A stretch of 5,695 nucleotides of DNA from Rhodococcus sp. (in: high G+C Gram-positive bacteria) (GTDB lineage: Bacteria; Actinomycetota; Actinomycetes; Mycobacteriales; Mycobacteriaceae), in assembly GCA_012515885.1 (NCBI GenBank), contig JAAYXN010000352.1:1-5695 (forward strand). The letters run 5' to 3'. The notes beneath the pieces are model-generated. The model was not told the origin of the DNA. It did not search any database and worked only from the letters and a program-made list of their open reading frames with translations. A program made the translations under genes and the position numbers. Positions 4,834 to 5,695 of the stretch are shown here, piece by piece; position 1 is the stretch's first letter, and each line of letters starts with the position of its first letter.

Positions 4834-5695
4834 ATGCCACTTGTCACGCGCCTCGTCCGCGCCGCGGCTCTGCTTGCTGTGGGCGCTTTTCTTGCACTGT
4901 TCACGCTTGCTTTAGCACCCGCGGCTTCTGCTGAGACGCCGATGCGGCTGCCGGGCCAAATCACCGACCCTGCGGGCGTCCTTGATAGCTCTGATCTCAC
5001 GGATGTCCAGGCAGCGATCGATCAGCTCTACGACAACGAGCGCATCCGCCTGTGGGTCGTGTTTGTTCCGGACTTCTCGGGTGCTTCGGGCGCCCAGTGG
5101 GCAGAGCGGACCTGGAACATGTCGTCGCTCGGCAACCGGGACGCGCTACTCGCGGTGGCTACCGATGAGCGTGACTATTTCTTCAACGTCTCTCAGGGCC
5201 TGTCCTCGGTCACTGACCGCGAGAACGAATCGATCCGGGTCGATGCCATTGAACCCGCGCTGCGCTCCAATGACTGGGCGGCAGCATCTATTGCCGCTGC
5301 GACTGGGATCGAAGAGGCTGTGAACTCCTCCGACGGTATGTCCGTCGGTGCCCTGCTCGTTGGTGGCGGCGCGATCGCTGTCGTCGCTGGTGGCGCTGTG
5401 GTGTATTCGCGTCGCAACAAAGCCAAGTCCACCGCGGCAATGGCAGAAACGGCCCGCTCGATCGATCCAAAAGACACTGCCGCGCTGGCAACGCTGCCGC
5501 TGCCCATGCTGGACGAGCGGGCAAAGGAAATCCTCATCGATACCGACGATGCGATCCGCGGTAGTACCGATGAGCTGGAGTTAGCGCGCGGCGAGTTCGG
5601 TGACCAGGCTGCAGCTCCCTTTATCGACGCGGTCAACAAGGCACGGTCCACTCTCGGCTCCGCTTTCCAGATCCGTCAGCGCCTCGACGATGCGA
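4834..5695 (+). CDS. Exported TPM-domain membrane protein, C-terminus outside window
   Basis: The frame starts at ATG 4834 and stays open to the window end, giving 287 residues with no stop. Residues 1-33 form a signal peptide: basic MPLVTRLVR, a long hydrophobic core, then a signal peptidase I-like APAASA site before E34. Residues about 42-165 form a TPM domain, recognisable from ITDPAGVLDSSDLTDVQ, the WVVFVPDF strand, AQWAERTW and NRDALLAVATDERDY. A Gly/Val-rich membrane segment spans about 170-191 and ends in SRRNKAK, so the TPM domain should be outside and the rest inside. The remaining residues are charged and helical. In M. tuberculosis, as I recall, Rv2345 has this architecture, is about twice as long and is likewise divergent from dgt. 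TPM domains are linked to membrane-protein assembly (photosystem II repair in plants) and phosphatase activity; the actinobacterial role is unknown. Confidence 0.9.
   Translation, partial: MPLVTRLVRAAALLAVGAFLALFTLALAPAASAETPMRLPGQITDPAGVLDSSDLTDVQAAIDQLYDNERIRLWVVFVPDFSGASGAQWAERTWNMSSLGNRDALLAVATDERDYFFNVSQGLSSVTDRENESIRVDAIEPALRSNDWAAASIAAATGIEEAVNSSDGMSVGALLVGGGAIAVVAGGAVVYSRRNKAKSTAAMAETARSIDPKDTAALATLPLPMLDERAKEILIDTDDAIRGSTDELELARGEFGDQAAAPFIDAVNKARSTLGSAFQIRQRLDDA

Noticed and set aside
5193..5651. 152-codon minus-strand frame opposite the TPM gene
   Set aside because: The plus-strand frame here gives a signal peptide, a TPM domain and a membrane segment; the reverse frame is Ser/Ala-rich with no motif.

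Overview
The window is a moderately GC-rich stretch of actinobacterial chromosome. Its gene order is what I recall from Mycobacterium tuberculosis around Rv2342-Rv2345: tRNA-Asn, a small membrane-associated protein, dnaG, dgt and a divergent TPM-domain membrane protein. GTG starts and TAnnnT -10 elements placed exactly one promoter length before start codons fit the Mycobacteriales/Corynebacteriales. I cannot name the genus, and the synteny is from memory because no search could be run.

Layout: (1) 1-58 is spacer with a weak hairpin at the window edge. (2) 59-131, minus strand, is tRNA-Asn(GUU). (3) 132-271 is a spacer between two divergent units. (4) 272-517, plus strand, is a small protein with a hydrophobic N-terminus. 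(5) 521-2446, minus strand, is dnaG, the replicative primase, ending 3 bp from the small gene. (6) 2447-2770 is an unusually structured spacer with two strong perfect inverted repeats, a 19-bp palindrome, a GAGTC cluster and an 18-bp direct repeat; a small ORF (2580-2774, minus) may be coupled to the dgt stop. (7) 2771-4072, minus strand, is dgt, an HD-domain dGTP triphosphohydrolase. (8) 4081-4764, minus strand, is a membrane-anchored DUF218 (YdcF/SanA/ElyC-type) protein, 8 bp upstream of dgt. (9) 4765-4833 is a divergent promoter region. (10) 4834-5695, plus strand, is an exported TPM-domain membrane protein that runs off the window.

The DUF218 gene and dgt form a likely operon. dgt (dNTP pool control) and dnaG (primer synthesis) both serve DNA replication and stay linked, but dnaG appears to have its own leaderless promoter behind hairpins that may end the dgt transcript. 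The DUF218 and TPM proteins are envelope proteins sharing a 69-bp divergent promoter region.

I see no mobile element, CRISPR array, phage gene or defence system. The window is mostly conserved core chromosome. The part least explained by known features is the 324-bp dgt-dnaG spacer.
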